From IMG/VR virus record IMGVR_UViG_3300037421_000032, positions 1-64,000 of that record: a stretch of DNA of 64,000 bases; one strand, given 5' to 3'. The notes beneath the pieces were generated by a model. That model was not told where the DNA came from. It was given only the letters and a program-made list of their open reading frames with translations, and made no database searches. The DNA comes from a virus. Shown here one piece after another: positions 32,435 through 41,318 of the stretch. Numbering within the stretch: position 1 is the first letter of the stretch; each line of letters begins with the position of its first letter. The translations under genes and the position numbers were made by a program.

Positions 32435-33481
32435 TTAAGCTGCGCGCCCGGACTCTCCGTCAACCTTGTCGTACCAGCCGCGTTGCCCGCGCTCGCGCGA
32501 GGCATCCGGCCTAAAGGGTGCTGGATTGGCCGAGGCGATTTCCGGCTCGCGAAAACGCTCGTAGATGTTGTTGAGCAATCGGATGAAGCCTACGAAATTG
32601 GAAACCCCGCCCGCATCGGCCACGCGCAGAATCTCTTGCGCGGCTGACAATCGGGAAGGATCGCCGGGCGGCTTCGTCAGATCGCCCGCGAACGCCTCGA
32701 TGACGTATTTCGCGTTGCCCAGCGTGGTATCCTGCCTGTTGCCGCCAAGCTGCGGATCGGCCTTGAACTCGTTGATCCGTTGCTCGTTGAGGCGGTTCCA
32801 GACATCGATCTGGTGCTGGGCGACGTGCTCGCCGATGCGCTGCACCTCGGAGGTGTAGAAGTCCACGAGCTTTTGCCCGAACGCCTGGGTCTGTACGTGA
32901 TCGGCTTTGGCGCCGACCTCGAACTCGCCGAGCATTGAGGAAAACTCGCCGACTTTCTTGTCATCCAAGGCAAAGCCGTCTGGGGCTTTGAACGCATCGT
33001 ACACGGGAGCCGGTGGCTTTTCGGCCGGGGCTTCAACGACCGGGGCGGTCCCGTCTGCTTTCGGCTCGGCTGGCTTGTCGCCAGGGGGAGCCTCAGCCTT
33101 GACGGCCGGTTCCGGCTTATCCGCAGCTTTCGCGGGAGCGGGCGCCGGTTCGGGCGCCCCCTCTCGCTTGGCCGCATCCGCCCCTGCGAGCAGCGAGGGC
33201 GTGGATTCCTTGGGAGCCGCGGCCGGTTCTGGCGCTTTGGCGCCATCGGCTTTCGCAGGCTCGGGTGAAGAAGGAGCGGCAGCAGCCGCCGGGGCGGCAG
33301 TTTGGGAGGCGGCGTCAGGAGTCGGAGATGGCGCCGGGTTCGTCGATCCCGCCTCGGCTGGAGCCGGGATGGCCGTGGCCGCTGCCGCGGAGTCAGGTGC
33401 CGCGCTCGAACCCGTACCGGCCTCGGCCGCATAAAGAATCTGCGGCAACCAAGAGGCTGATCCAAGGAGCGCGTTGCGCAT
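32435..33481 (-). CDS. Scaffolding protein
   Basis: 348 residues. Residues ~15-160 are a disordered Ala/Pro/Glu/Lys stretch. Residues ~160-300 are helical (FKAPDGFALDDKKVGEFSSM, FGQKLVDFYTSEVQRIGEHV). The C-terminus is basic/polar (DASRERGQRGWYDKVDGES). Position just upstream of the capsid gene and this composition identify a scaffold that leaves the procapsid. Confidence 0.8.
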   Translation of the reverse strand: MRNALLGSASWLPQILYAAEAGTGSSAAPDSAAAATAIPAPAEAGSTNPAPSPTPDAASQTAAPAAAAAPSSPEPAKADGAKAPEPAAAPKESTPSLLAGADAAKREGAPEPAPAPAKAADKPEPAVKAEAPPGDKPAEPKADGTAPVVEAPAEKPPAPVYDAFKAPDGFALDDKKVGEFSSMLGEFEVGAKADHVQTQAFGQKLVDFYTSEVQRIGEHVAQHQIDVWNRLNEQRINEFKADPQLGGNRQDTTLGNAKYVIEAFAGDLTKPPGDPSRLSAAQEILRVADAGGVSNFVGFIRLLNNIYERFREPEIASANPAPFRPDASRERGQRGWYDKVDGESGRAA

Positions 33482-33482
33482 G

Positions 33483-33860
33483 CTAGACGCCTAGTGTTCC
33501 CTGTTCGTCCGCTTCCTTGGCTCTTTTCTCAGCCTTGGCGCGGCGGTTTTCCTGCCGAAGATTTTCTTCGGCCATCATCTTTGCGTACAGTTCGGGCACG
33601 AATCGGATCAAGTCAAGCATCAACTGCTTGCCAATGTGTTCTTCCCCCAACTTATAGGCGGTGGTGTCGGGCTCGCCCGCGGTGAACGAGCCCTGGTAAA
33701 TGTGGCACTTGTCGAGGAAGCGGAGCATGTAATAGCGGCCTTCTTGGCCGCCCATCCATTCTTCGAGCACACGCCGATCGGCCGCCTCGATCCGGCCGGC
33801 TTCGCGGCGGCGTTCTTCTTCGTCGCGCTCGGAACCGGCGTCGTAGGCGTAGTCGGTCAT
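33483..33860 (-). CDS. Bbp19-like protein
   Basis: 125 residues. The central GQEGRYYMLRFLDKCHIYQG, followed by FTAGEPDTTAYKLGEEHIGK and LMLDLIRFVPELYAKMM, matches the Bbp19-like phage domain. The ends are charged helices. It lies directly before the scaffold gene. Its role in head assembly is not established. Confidence 0.75.
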   Translation of the reverse strand: MTDYAYDAGSERDEEERRREAGRIEAADRRVLEEWMGGQEGRYYMLRFLDKCHIYQGSFTAGEPDTTAYKLGEEHIGKQLMLDLIRFVPELYAKMMAEENLRQENRRAKAEKRAKEADEQGTLGV

Positions 33861-34135
33861 TCGGCAAGTGCCTCGCGCGCCACGCGAACCGAACCGGATT
33901 CATCAAAGGCACCATAGCTGCCGTGAGCTTCCAGATGATTCGATGCCAGTGGGTCATCAAATGCGGCAATGCGCGTCAGAGCCGCTTGCAAGCGATCTAT
34001 CTTCGCCTGCTGGCTTTCGATCAAATCCGCGATGATTGCGCAATCGCAACCGCTTGCGGCATTTCTTATACGACAACGGTCATTCTCGACGCACAGGCCA
34101 TCACGTAATTGGTCAATCAGTGCGACGATGTTCAC
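33857..34135 (-). CDS. Hypothetical protein, GTG start
   Basis: 92 residues. GTG at 34135 overlaps the TGA of the preceding gene (GTGA). The longer open frame to 34246 is not needed. Contains VENDRCRIRNAASGCDCAII (three Cys) and a helical segment LIESQQAKIDRLQAALTRI typical of small phage proteins. Function unknown. Confidence 0.65.
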   Translation of the reverse strand: MNIVALIDQLRDGLCVENDRCRIRNAASGCDCAIIADLIESQQAKIDRLQAALTRIAAFDDPLASNHLEAHGSYGAFDESGSVRVAREALAE

Positions 34136-34536
34136 GTCTGCCTCTCCCGTGCCCAATCCACGAACACCTTGACCATGGCGATATCGTTGCCAAACCCCGT
34201 GACCTCGAACCATCGCTTGATGCCGGGGATCATTTTCTCCAGCCATTCGACTAGCGGGACGGTCACGAGCAAGGTTTCGTGAAGCCGGTCGCCGTAGTGC
34301 TGTTGCGCTTCCTTGGCGCCGCCCTTTGACGGACCGCGCTGGAGGATCACGCGGATATCGTGCGCGATCGAGGGGGATTCCAGTTCCGCCAGTTCCACAA
34401 GCTGCCGGCGCATGGCGCGGTCAACGTCGGCGCGCACGGCCACGATCTTGTTGTCGGCGACGAACTCAGGGATAGGCTGAGCGCGATGCGACGAGAACGC
34501 CGTCGAGCTGAGAAGTTTGCCGGCACGCGGGAACAT
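34132..34536 (-). CDS. Hypothetical protein
   Basis: 134 residues, mixed helical (VAVRADVDRAMRRQLVELAE), ending MVKVFVDWARERQT. It begins 1 nt after the preceding stop and overlaps the next gene. No family recognised. Accessory gene between portal and scaffold. Confidence 0.65.
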   Translation of the reverse strand: MFPRAGKLLSSTAFSSHRAQPIPEFVADNKIVAVRADVDRAMRRQLVELAELESPSIAHDIRVILQRGPSKGGAKEAQQHYGDRLHETLLVTVPLVEWLEKMIPGIKRWFEVTGFGNDIAMVKVFVDWARERQT

Positions 34537-34537
34537 G

Positions 34538-35059
34538 CTACTGCCGCCACTCCGGCAGGATCAGCGATGCCGTCTTCTTCTTCGCCGCGGCGGTCATCTT
34601 CGCCTGCATGCTTTCGAGCATCTTTGCCATTTTCGACCATGCAAAATCGTTGCGGAAGCAGATTGCGAGTTGCCGCATTCCTCCCGCCGCTTGGCGGCAT
34701 CCTTCCCGGAATCGATCACGCGCCGGACGCCATGGCATCGAGGACGATCCGCGCGGTTCTTCCGTCTGCCGTTCCTTGATGGTCAGGCCGAGGCCGGCGA
34801 TTTGAACGGAAATGCGCCGGCATTGGTCGAGGTTTGAGGCGAGCCTGCGCCAGATCCCATGGTTCTCCGGCTCGTTGCGGGCCAAGTGCTCTGCGGCGTC
34901 CGCCGCCATCTTCAAGCCTTCGATGACGCGCTCGTAGCTCTCGCGCTCGGTCATTGCGACCATGCGCGGATCGCGCACTGGATCACCGTCGCTGCCGCGG
35001 ACGATGAGATCGTTAGCCTCGGGCGTGCCGGGGATTGGCGGGACAGATTCGTCGGTCAT
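34538..35059 (-). CDS. Hypothetical helical protein
   Basis: 173 residues from the ATG at 35059, chosen for its ATGA overlap with the previous stop; the open frame to 35155 is rejected. Helical, with a basic C-terminal part (MAKMLESMQAKMTAAAKKK). No family recognised. Confidence 0.65.
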   Translation of the reverse strand: MTDESVPPIPGTPEANDLIVRGSDGDPVRDPRMVAMTERESYERVIEGLKMAADAAEHLARNEPENHGIWRRLASNLDQCRRISVQIAGLGLTIKERQTEEPRGSSSMPWRPARDRFREGCRQAAGGMRQLAICFRNDFAWSKMAKMLESMQAKMTAAAKKKTASLILPEWRQ

Positions 35060-35244
35060 GCGAGCTTGCCTAGCAATTCGTCGTAGGTCGCGCATTCGTG
35101 CGACAAACGAAAGAGCGCCCCACTCGCCATCATATCGAGCGCGTCGTCGGACCATTCGATTCCGCGCTCGCGGCCCGCGGCGAGTTTCGATTCCATGACG
35201 ATCCTGCGCGCGTGCGCGTATTGAGACAGTGTGAGAAGAATCAT
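35056..35244 (-). CDS. Small hypothetical protein
   Basis: 62 residues (MILLTLSQYAHARRIVMESK...). Overlaps both neighbours by ATGA. It looks like a small folded helical protein. Function unknown. Confidence 0.6.
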   Translation of the reverse strand: MILLTLSQYAHARRIVMESKLAAGRERGIEWSDDALDMMASGALFRLSHECATYDELLGKLA

Positions 35245-35480
35245 AGCGGCTTCACCACCTCGACGGTCTGGATTTGCTGCCGGCCGAAGCCGTCAGGGCC
35301 GATATTAAACCCGACCTTGAGGCCGTTGCTCTGCGCTTCTTGAATGATCGCGAGGACGGGCACGAGCGCCGCGCGCAAACGGTCGCGATAGTCCTGCGCG
35401 CGTTCCGCATCGGTCGAGCCCGGCACGATATGAACCGGCCCGTCGCTTTTGCTCAGGTTCATCCTGTCTCCCGCCGTCAT
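35241..35480 (-). CDS. Small hypothetical protein following portal
   Basis: 79 residues from the ATG at 35480, which overlaps the portal stop. An ATG at 35462 is an alternative. Ends with a beta-like segment NGLKVGFNIGPDGFGRQQIQ; this pattern is frequent in small phage proteins but has no known role. Confidence 0.6.
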   Translation of the reverse strand: MTAGDRMNLSKSDGPVHIVPGSTDAERAQDYRDRLRAALVPVLAIIQEAQSNGLKVGFNIGPDGFGRQQIQTVEVVKPL

Positions 35481-37333
35481 CCTGGCCCTCCCGCTCCTGG
35501 CGCACCAGCCCCGCCGCCTTGGAGCATCAATTGCAGCGCGTTCAATCCGCCGCCCGTATCGGTCTGCGAAAGCGTCTGCGCCGCGGTTGCCATATCCGCA
35601 GCAGGTTTTGCCGCTTCGGTCAAGTGCTGCGCCTGGGCGGCTTGCTGTTGTGCCTTCGCTCTTGCCTGGCGCATCTGGTCGCGGATTTCGGGCGTGCGCC
35701 AGTCCTTCGACGGATAGGCGAGCTTTTCGCCGTAGTCGCGGATATAGGCGTCGGGATCGATATTGTCGATGGTGCCGGGCCATACCCCTTCCATCTTGCC
35801 GGCCATGGCGACGGTGCGTTCCATGCCGGCGGTCGCGGCGGCGGCCTGAGTGAGCGCGAGGATCGAGACATAGCGGATTTCGATCGGGACGTTGCGCAGC
35901 GCCGCCGGTTTCGGCGGCAGCAGGCCACGCCTCGCCATGATCGAGGCAATGCGATTGATCGCGGGCGTCATCGCTTCGTTGAGATTCTTTTCGATGACCG
36001 GGCCGAGTTGCAATAGTTTCTCGCCGCGGCGTTCGGTCAGCTCAAGCTCGTTTCGCGGCTGCACACCTTCCATCTGCGAGATCATCAGGAACACGTCGTT
36101 GTAGAACCATTTTTCGACGCGCTGCTCGATGACCTCGATCACCTTCGCCATTTCGGCGACCTGGGGATTGACCGTGTAGGCCGGCCGCATGCCGGTCTGC
36201 GGGCCGAGATTGGCGACGTAGGTCACGCGGCCGGGCAGGATCGACGATGGCTCGTTCTTCATGCTCACGTCGGCGAGCATGGGCGGGCGGACCATCTTGT
36301 CGATTGCCTCGCCGAAACGGCGCGTCATCTGGTGAAGCTGCCGCACGTCGGGCAGCGCGTTCATGCCGGGCGAGCGGCCGTAGGGATCGTTCGACCGCTG
36401 CGTCCAACGCGGCGCGATGAAGGGCTTTTCGTTGAAGCCCCGGATGGATAGCGGCTGCGGCGTGGCGATGCCGCGCAGCCAATAGACCTCGCGATAGGCA
36501 AAGCCGCCGGGGACGACGCCGAGCTTGGGATTCTGTCCTTCCTGCCCGGCCGGGAAATTCGGCTCGATCAGGTGCCCGACGATGAATTCCGTATCGAGAT
36601 TGGCGCCCTTGGTGTTCCACAGCGTTCCGACGTTAGTTCCGGCAACGGCCCTCGATCCGAACATATTGACGATCTGGAGCACGGTTTGCACGTACTCGCG
36701 CACGATGCCGCAGACGCGGTTGGCTGCGTCCGACATCAGGTAGTATTCGCCCGCGCATGGGTTGTAGCAGCGAATGATATCCTCGCGGTCCTCGTAGATT
36801 ATCATCGGGCCGGTGCCGAAGACCGCCTCGTCCTCGTACATCTGGAAAAGGGCGTCGTACCAGTTCGAGCCGGCGAGCACGGCATAGATTCGCGCCTCGA
36901 CTTCCTCGAACCAAGCGGAGGATTGCGCGTCCATCTTGAAGCCGCGGTCGATCCACCATTTCGGCGGCCCGAGCTTGAACCATGGCCGCGACGGCGAGGT
37001 CAGCCCATTGAGCATGCCGGCGGCGCAGACGTTGATCGCCTGGGTCGGCGTTGAATCGACGACCTCTTGATTGATCGGCGACCCACGCGTCATCTGGTTT
37101 GGTGTAATGAGCCAGTGATAGCGCCGCGGCAGCATGTTGGTGGCGATTTCCGCCCAATGCACCCACCATGATGTTCGCCAGTTGCGAAGCCCGAGCAACC
37201 GTTGCTCGCAGTAAAGCCGCATGTCCTCCCAATCTTGGTCGGACCGCCATTCCTTCCAGGGGATGATTGCCGGCGCCCGCGAGAGCAGCGAGGCGTTCAT
37301 CATCTCGTAATTGACGATGACGGGGGCGTTCAC
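35477..37333 (-). CDS. Portal protein (head-to-tail connector)
   Basis: 618 residues, GTG start at 37333 coupled to the previous stop (GTGA). Typical podovirus portal features: RNWRTSWWVHWAEIATNMLP, TPTQAINVCAAGMLNGLTSP, LFQMYEDEAVFGTGPMIIYED, RWTQRSNDPYGRSPGMNALP and a C-terminal Gln/Ala-rich helical barrel followed by a Gly-rich tail. Forms the dodecameric DNA channel and docks the terminase. Confidence 0.92.
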   Translation of the reverse strand: MNAPVIVNYEMMNASLLSRAPAIIPWKEWRSDQDWEDMRLYCEQRLLGLRNWRTSWWVHWAEIATNMLPRRYHWLITPNQMTRGSPINQEVVDSTPTQAINVCAAGMLNGLTSPSRPWFKLGPPKWWIDRGFKMDAQSSAWFEEVEARIYAVLAGSNWYDALFQMYEDEAVFGTGPMIIYEDREDIIRCYNPCAGEYYLMSDAANRVCGIVREYVQTVLQIVNMFGSRAVAGTNVGTLWNTKGANLDTEFIVGHLIEPNFPAGQEGQNPKLGVVPGGFAYREVYWLRGIATPQPLSIRGFNEKPFIAPRWTQRSNDPYGRSPGMNALPDVRQLHQMTRRFGEAIDKMVRPPMLADVSMKNEPSSILPGRVTYVANLGPQTGMRPAYTVNPQVAEMAKVIEVIEQRVEKWFYNDVFLMISQMEGVQPRNELELTERRGEKLLQLGPVIEKNLNEAMTPAINRIASIMARRGLLPPKPAALRNVPIEIRYVSILALTQAAAATAGMERTVAMAGKMEGVWPGTIDNIDPDAYIRDYGEKLAYPSKDWRTPEIRDQMRQARAKAQQQAAQAQHLTEAAKPAADMATAAQTLSQTDTGGGLNALQLMLQGGGAGAPGAGGPG

Positions 37334-37497
37334 GGGTAATCCCGCATGCGTGCGGCCAGCTTCTTGAATTGCTGGGCGGCCTGGTCAGCGAGTTGGGCGG
37401 CTCGTTTTGATCGCTTCTGGCCCCACTCGAATTGCGCCGTCATGGCCTTGGCGATGGCCGCGTCGAAGCGAAGTGCGATTTCGTCGGGCTTGCTCAT
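37330..37497 (-). CDS. Small protein, tandem paralogue A
   Basis: 55 residues from the ATG at 37497 (coupled ATGA). Contains AMTAQFEWGQKRSKRAAQLA. The next gene upstream carries ITAAQFEWSQGSSEQAERF at the equivalent position, so the pair probably arose by duplication. Helical. Function unknown. Confidence 0.55.
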   Translation of the reverse strand: MSKPDEIALRFDAAIAKAMTAQFEWGQKRSKRAAQLADQAAQQFKKLAARMRDYP

Positions 37498-37673
37498 TCG
37501 GCGGCAATCTTCGTCGAGCCCATGTGGATTCGCGCGTGGATCAGGCAGAGCGACGCGGCCTTGATGAATCTCTCGGCCTGTTCCGAACTTCCCTGCGACC
37601 ACTCGAATTGAGCGGCCGTGATCTTGTTGGCCGCGTCCGAGAGCAGGCTTTCGACCGCGGCGAGGTGATTCAT
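37494..37673 (-). CDS. Small protein, tandem paralogue B
   Basis: 59 residues (MNHLAAVESLLSDAANK...). Shares the AQFEW-Q core with its downstream neighbour. Both ends overlap neighbours by ATGA. No family recognised. Confidence 0.55.
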   Translation of the reverse strand: MNHLAAVESLLSDAANKITAAQFEWSQGSSEQAERFIKAASLCLIHARIHMGSTKIAAE

Positions 37674-37918
37674 GACGACGACGTTTGCCCGAGCAACGAT
37701 GCCTTGCCGGTGAAGGGCGCGGAATCGCCGCCGCTGCTTTCCAGTGTTCCGCCATAGCCTCCCTTGCCGCTGGCCTGTGCGGCACGGCCGCGTTGTTGGG
37801 CTCCGGCAAGGGCTACGGCGGTTTCCGCCATGGTCGGGGGGATCGCTGCGGGCGGCAATGGCGGCGGGGCTGGAGGTGGCGGCGGCGACGCGCCGCCGGG
37901 AGAGAAGATCGCGCCCAT
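37670..37918 (-). CDS. Proline-rich small virion-region protein
   Basis: 82 residues. It begins MGAIFSPGGASPPPPPAPPP and ends GDSAPFTGKASLLGQTSSS. Short Pro-rich proteins with a C-terminal LLG motif are common beside portal genes of podoviruses. Role unknown. Confidence 0.6.
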   Translation of the reverse strand: MGAIFSPGGASPPPPPAPPPLPPAAIPPTMAETAVALAGAQQRGRAAQASGKGGYGGTLESSGGDSAPFTGKASLLGQTSSS

Positions 37919-37933
37919 GGTGAATGTCTCCGG

Positions 37934-38248
37934 TTAGAACAGAAGCGCAAGGCCGGCGGCAATGCCGATGACGAATGACGCGCCGGTCACGAATAGCACC
38001 GCGCGCATGGGCACCGGCTCAATCAGTTGCACGACGTAGCTGCAATAGCTCAAGCCCATGCTGGCGAGTGCCAAGCGCCAAGCGACGCCGTTATGCAGAA
38101 CCATGCCGGCCATGAAACAGCCGACAAGGTAAATCGCGGAGTTGACCAAGACGCCGCCCAGAATGGCGCTTCGGTGAACGCGCTTCATGGCGTCGGCCGG
38201 CGTATCGGTTCCGGGTCCGCCCAATGCTCTAGGCCATTCCGCGCCCAT
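37934..38248 (-). CDS. Small membrane protein
   Basis: 104 residues with about three hydrophobic helices (ILGGVLVNSAIYLVGCFMAGM, LALASMGLSYCSYVVQL, AVLFVTGASFVIGIAAGLALL). The ATG at 38248 has GAGG upstream; Met21 is an alternative. It lies between terminase and portal, away from the lysis genes, so a holin role is possible but not favoured. Confidence 0.6.
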   Translation of the reverse strand: MGAEWPRALGGPGTDTPADAMKRVHRSAILGGVLVNSAIYLVGCFMAGMVLHNGVAWRLALASMGLSYCSYVVQLIEPVPMRAVLFVTGASFVIGIAAGLALLF

Positions 38249-38251
38249 GGC

Positions 38252-38485
38252 TTACCTCGCAAACGGATCGTAATCGGCGGTGAAGTCGTTGCCGCGCGGA
38301 GAGCCCATGCGCAGTTCGAGGATGACCAGATCCGCAGCGGTCATCGATGCAAGCTCGCGCTCGGCGCGGACAAGGCATTGCTGGGCGTCGGCGATGCCCG
38401 CCGGATTGAAAGCCGCCCGCGCGATGAAGGCAATCATGGCCTTGCGCTGATCGGGAGGAAGCTGGGCGGCGGGGGAATTAAGCAC
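38252..38485 (-). CDS. Small protein, GTG start, shares C-terminal YDPFAR with terminase
   Basis: 77 residues from GTG at 38485, which has AAGGA upstream. The open frame to 38671 runs into non-coding sequence. Helical core ADAQQCLVRAERELASMTAA. The last residues, DYDPFAR, recur near the end of the large terminase (EYDPFARPAR). Role unknown. Confidence 0.55.
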   Translation of the reverse strand: MLNSPAAQLPPDQRKAMIAFIARAAFNPAGIADAQQCLVRAERELASMTAADLVILELRMGSPRGNDFTADYDPFAR

Positions 38486-38612
38486 GGGCGGGCATCCTTG
38501 AACGCGAGAAATGCCATGGAGAACGACCGGAGCGCAGGATGCCTTTCTGAAAGCCGAGCCCCGTGCTGCCCGACCAAGGAGTCCCGATCGTTCTAGCCGA
38601 AGACATTGGGAA

Positions 38613-38912
38613 TCAGAGGCCGCGATCGATGCGAGCCGATACGACGCTAAGCTGCGAGAGCAGATTGTCAAAGCGCGCCGCGTTTTCCGACATGCGATGG
38701 ATCAGTGGGGCGGGATTCTGAGCACTCCCAGGCTTGCCGGTCGGGACGGCGTGCGGCTCTCCTCCGTGCAGACGGTCGGCGTGACCTCGCAGCCCACCGA
38801 TTTCCTTTTCTAGCCGGTCGAGCAGGTTGTCGTATTCGGCCAGCGTCGAATTGATCGATGGCGACGGCGGAGCGTCTGACGGGGCGGTCTGGGCACTCTT
38901 CCATGGTTCCAT
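38613..38912 (-). CDS. Hypothetical coiled-coil protein
   Basis: 99 residues. The centre (LAEYDNLLDRLEKEIGGLRG) and the end (RFDNLLSQLSVVSARIDRGL) are amphipathic helices flanking a polar loop. An AGGACCAC sequence precedes the start. The 127 nt that follow (38486-38612) show no gene. Confidence 0.6.
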   Translation of the reverse strand: MEPWKSAQTAPSDAPPSPSINSTLAEYDNLLDRLEKEIGGLRGHADRLHGGEPHAVPTGKPGSAQNPAPLIHRMSENAARFDNLLSQLSVVSARIDRGL

Positions 38913-38932
38913 GTGGTCCTCCTATCGCCGGA

Positions 38933-40474
38933 CTATCGCGCCGGCCTCGCGAACGGATCATATTCCACTTCCATTTGCGGGCGCTTCTCGAACGCGGCCG
39001 AGTGATCGGACTGGCCGAGCGCGTAGGCGAAGGTTAATGCTAAGCTGTCACCGTCGTCTGGACTCGCTAGGCCGCGCTTTTTCATGTGTTCCTTCTTTTC
39101 GAGCAGAATCGCCTCGCGGCCCTGCTTCATCGTGTAGCCGTATTCTACGGCGGTCAAGTCGGCGATCAGCTCGGGATCGTTGTCGATCATGCCGCCTTTG
39201 AGCCATTCGCGCGTCGCACCCCACATTTCGGCGCGTTTATTGGCAAACCATTCGCCAGCGGCATGTCCGTGCGGGTCGCGATCGGGCTCGGACCCGAAGT
39301 TGACCTCTCGGAAGGGGATACGCAAAAGGCGCAGGTTGTCCACAACAGAAGCGCCGGGACCGCCGCCATCCACAAAAATCGCGTCAGGCTGGTATTTCCG
39401 CCATAGCTCGGCGACGCGGGCGGCGACCTGCATGCCGTCCATGTTGCGCAGCTTGAGCGGCGGGATGGTGCGGGCGTCGCGGCCTCGGCGAAGGCGGATC
39501 ACGGTCTTGTCGTCGCCGAAGCGGGCCACGTCGACGCCCATCACCAGCGGATCGTAGAGACTGACCGGCATGTCGCGGGCAGGATCGGCCGCGGCATTGA
39601 CCACCTCGCCCGAGATGAACTGCATCGAGTCGACGCGCGGGAACTCGCCTTTCACGCGCACGCGCACGAAGTCGGAGTCTTCGCCGTAGTCGGTGATCCA
39701 GCCGGCGATTTCCTCCTTGTTGGTGATCGGCACGTCGCGACTGTCGATTTGCGCCGTGTCCCAGCGATGCGAGAACTTGCCGCCCGCGAATAGCTCACGG
39801 AACCGGCCGGTATTCCGGGTCGGGTTGCCGAAAGCACACCAGATGATTTCGGTCCCGGTATCGGTTAGCGCCCCGGTCGACACGTCCCAGATCACGTCGG
39901 GAATGCCGGATGCTTCGTCGAACAGCAGGACGATGCGCTTGCCCTGGTTATGCAGGCCGGCGAAGGCTTCCGTCCGCGTCTCATTCCAAGTGATCGCATC
40001 GATGCGCCAGGTCGCCGCGTGCGCCGGATCGACCGAATAGATCGACTTTGCCGTGAGCGCAAACCAATGGCCGCAGATGCACAGCCGTTTCCAGCGCGCA
40101 AGGCTGGCCCAGGTCTTGAGCCGGAGCTGATCGGCGGTGTTCGCCGTGACCACGCCGAGCGTGTCGACGCGGGTCGAGATCGCCCAGAGGATGATGATGG
40201 CGATAAGGGTCGACTTGCCGATGCCGTGGCCGGATGCCCGCGCAATGCGGATGGCTTCGCCTACCGTGACGAGCCCGTCGCGGATATCGGCGAGAATCTT
40301 GCGCTGCCAGGCTTGCAGCTCTTGCTTGGCGAGTTCGCCCTCGCCCCAGGGAAATGCGAAGTCCGCGAAGCCGAGCGGGTCGTGCGCGTAGGCTTCGATC
40401 TCATCGATCAGTTGGATTTCAGGATCGACGGCGGCCGGCGAAGACGGGCGGGATTCGTCGGCTTGCAGGGACAT
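38933..40474 (-). CDS. Terminase large subunit
   Basis: 513 residues from the ATG at 40474, which leaves 4 nt after the preceding gene; 40504 is an alternative. ATPase: a Walker A-like RASGHGIGKS (79-88) and Walker B IVLLFDEAS (181-189). Nuclease: GVDVARFGDD (313-322), then FVDGGGPGASVVDNL, and DDGDSLALTFAYALG with a late Asp. Packages DNA through the portal. Followed downstream by portal-region genes. Confidence 0.92.
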   Translation of the reverse strand: MSLQADESRPSSPAAVDPEIQLIDEIEAYAHDPLGFADFAFPWGEGELAKQELQAWQRKILADIRDGLVTVGEAIRIARASGHGIGKSTLIAIIILWAISTRVDTLGVVTANTADQLRLKTWASLARWKRLCICGHWFALTAKSIYSVDPAHAATWRIDAITWNETRTEAFAGLHNQGKRIVLLFDEASGIPDVIWDVSTGALTDTGTEIIWCAFGNPTRNTGRFRELFAGGKFSHRWDTAQIDSRDVPITNKEEIAGWITDYGEDSDFVRVRVKGEFPRVDSMQFISGEVVNAAADPARDMPVSLYDPLVMGVDVARFGDDKTVIRLRRGRDARTIPPLKLRNMDGMQVAARVAELWRKYQPDAIFVDGGGPGASVVDNLRLLRIPFREVNFGSEPDRDPHGHAAGEWFANKRAEMWGATREWLKGGMIDNDPELIADLTAVEYGYTMKQGREAILLEKKEHMKKRGLASPDDGDSLALTFAYALGQSDHSAAFEKRPQMEVEYDPFARPAR

Positions 40475-40478
40475 GGAA

Positions 40479-40616
40479 TCAACTGGCAAACATTCCGACC
40501 GCAAAGGCGTAAAGGACGATGCCGCAAAGCGCAGCGATCGAGCCGAGCAGGATCGCCATCACGATCCGATGCGCGCGGGGTTCGTCGAAGTCGTCCCATA
40601 TGTCAGGCTGGCGCAT
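40479..40616 (-). CDS. Single-span membrane peptide
   Basis: 45 residues: a polar start MRQPDIWDDFDEPRAH, then one hydrophobic helix (IVMAILLGSIAALCGIVLYAF). The ATG overlaps the TAA of a tiny upstream frame. It lies between the two terminase genes. Function unknown. Confidence 0.6.
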   Translation of the reverse strand: MRQPDIWDDFDEPRAHRIVMAILLGSIAALCGIVLYAFAVGMFAS

Positions 40617-40693
40617 TAGTCCTCCAGTCGCCAGAAGGGCTCAGGAAGTGGGTAACGCCATCCCATTCGCCGGCAAAATTCCGGCAACGTCAA
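40616..40693 (-). CDS. Possible 25-residue peptide, TTG start
   Basis: The frame ends in TAATG coupled to the membrane peptide and begins at TTG 8 nt after the small-terminase stop. Contains FCRRMGWRYPLPEPFWRLED. The coupling is the only positive evidence. Confidence 0.35.
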   Translation of the reverse strand: MTLPEFCRRMGWRYPLPEPFWRLED

Positions 40694-40700
40694 TGGCGGC

Positions 40701-41318
40701 TCACGCCGCGGAGGCGTTCGGCTGATGCTCGATGACGCGGGTCGGCTCGCTGCCGATTTGGCGTTGGGCGCGGCGGGCTCGGGCGGCATTGAGACGTTCC
40801 CCCAATCCTTCGATGATTTCGACCGATCCGGCCGGGCTGTCGATTCTCGTAACGCGGGCGGCCTGCGGCTTCTCAGGCTTGAGGTAGTCGAGCAGTGCCT
40901 TGTTGGCAACCGTCTTGTCGTGGAATTTGAGCTTCGGGCGGCCGTCGCTGTCAAAGCCGACCTCGGCGATGGCATAGGCTTGCTCGGGCGTGAGTTTGGA
41001 TAGATCCACGCGGAAGCTGCCGTCTGTCGGATCGATCTTGATAACGTCGATCACGTTCGCCTCGGCGATCTTCTTGAGGTTGGCGAGTGTCCAGGCGAGA
41101 TGCACGCCGGCCATTTCGTCGGCCCGCTTGACGGCGGCGCGGAGCATCTTTTGCGCCCGCGGATCGTTGAGGATTTTCCGGCCGTTACCGGCGTTCTGAG
41201 TGTAGGGAGGTGAGGCGCGGCTTTGCGCCAGCTTGATGTCGCAGCACACCGCGAATTCGCGAATGAATGACTTGGCGCGCTCGCTCAGTTCCTCGGGTCT
41301 ATGCTGCTTACGGCTCAT
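40701..41318 (-). CDS. Terminase small subunit
   Basis: 205 residues. It begins with an HTH-like segment (ELSERAKSFIREFAVCCDIK...YTQNAGNGRKILNDPRAQ). The centre has LANLKKIAEANVIDVIKID, LSKLTPEQAYAIAEVGFDSD and TVANKALLDYL, all typical of phage small terminases. Recognises the packaging site and hands DNA to the large subunit. Confidence 0.85.
   Translation of the reverse strand: MSRKQHRPEELSERAKSFIREFAVCCDIKLAQSRASPPYTQNAGNGRKILNDPRAQKMLRAAVKRADEMAGVHLAWTLANLKKIAEANVIDVIKIDPTDGSFRVDLSKLTPEQAYAIAEVGFDSDGRPKLKFHDKTVANKALLDYLKPEKPQAARVTRIDSPAGSVEIIEGLGERLNAARARRAQRQIGSEPTRVIEHQPNASAA

Noticed and set aside
37934-38248. Holin call for the three-span protein near the terminase
   Set aside because: It is far from the endolysin. 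A better holin candidate (60676-61002) lies in the lysis cassette.
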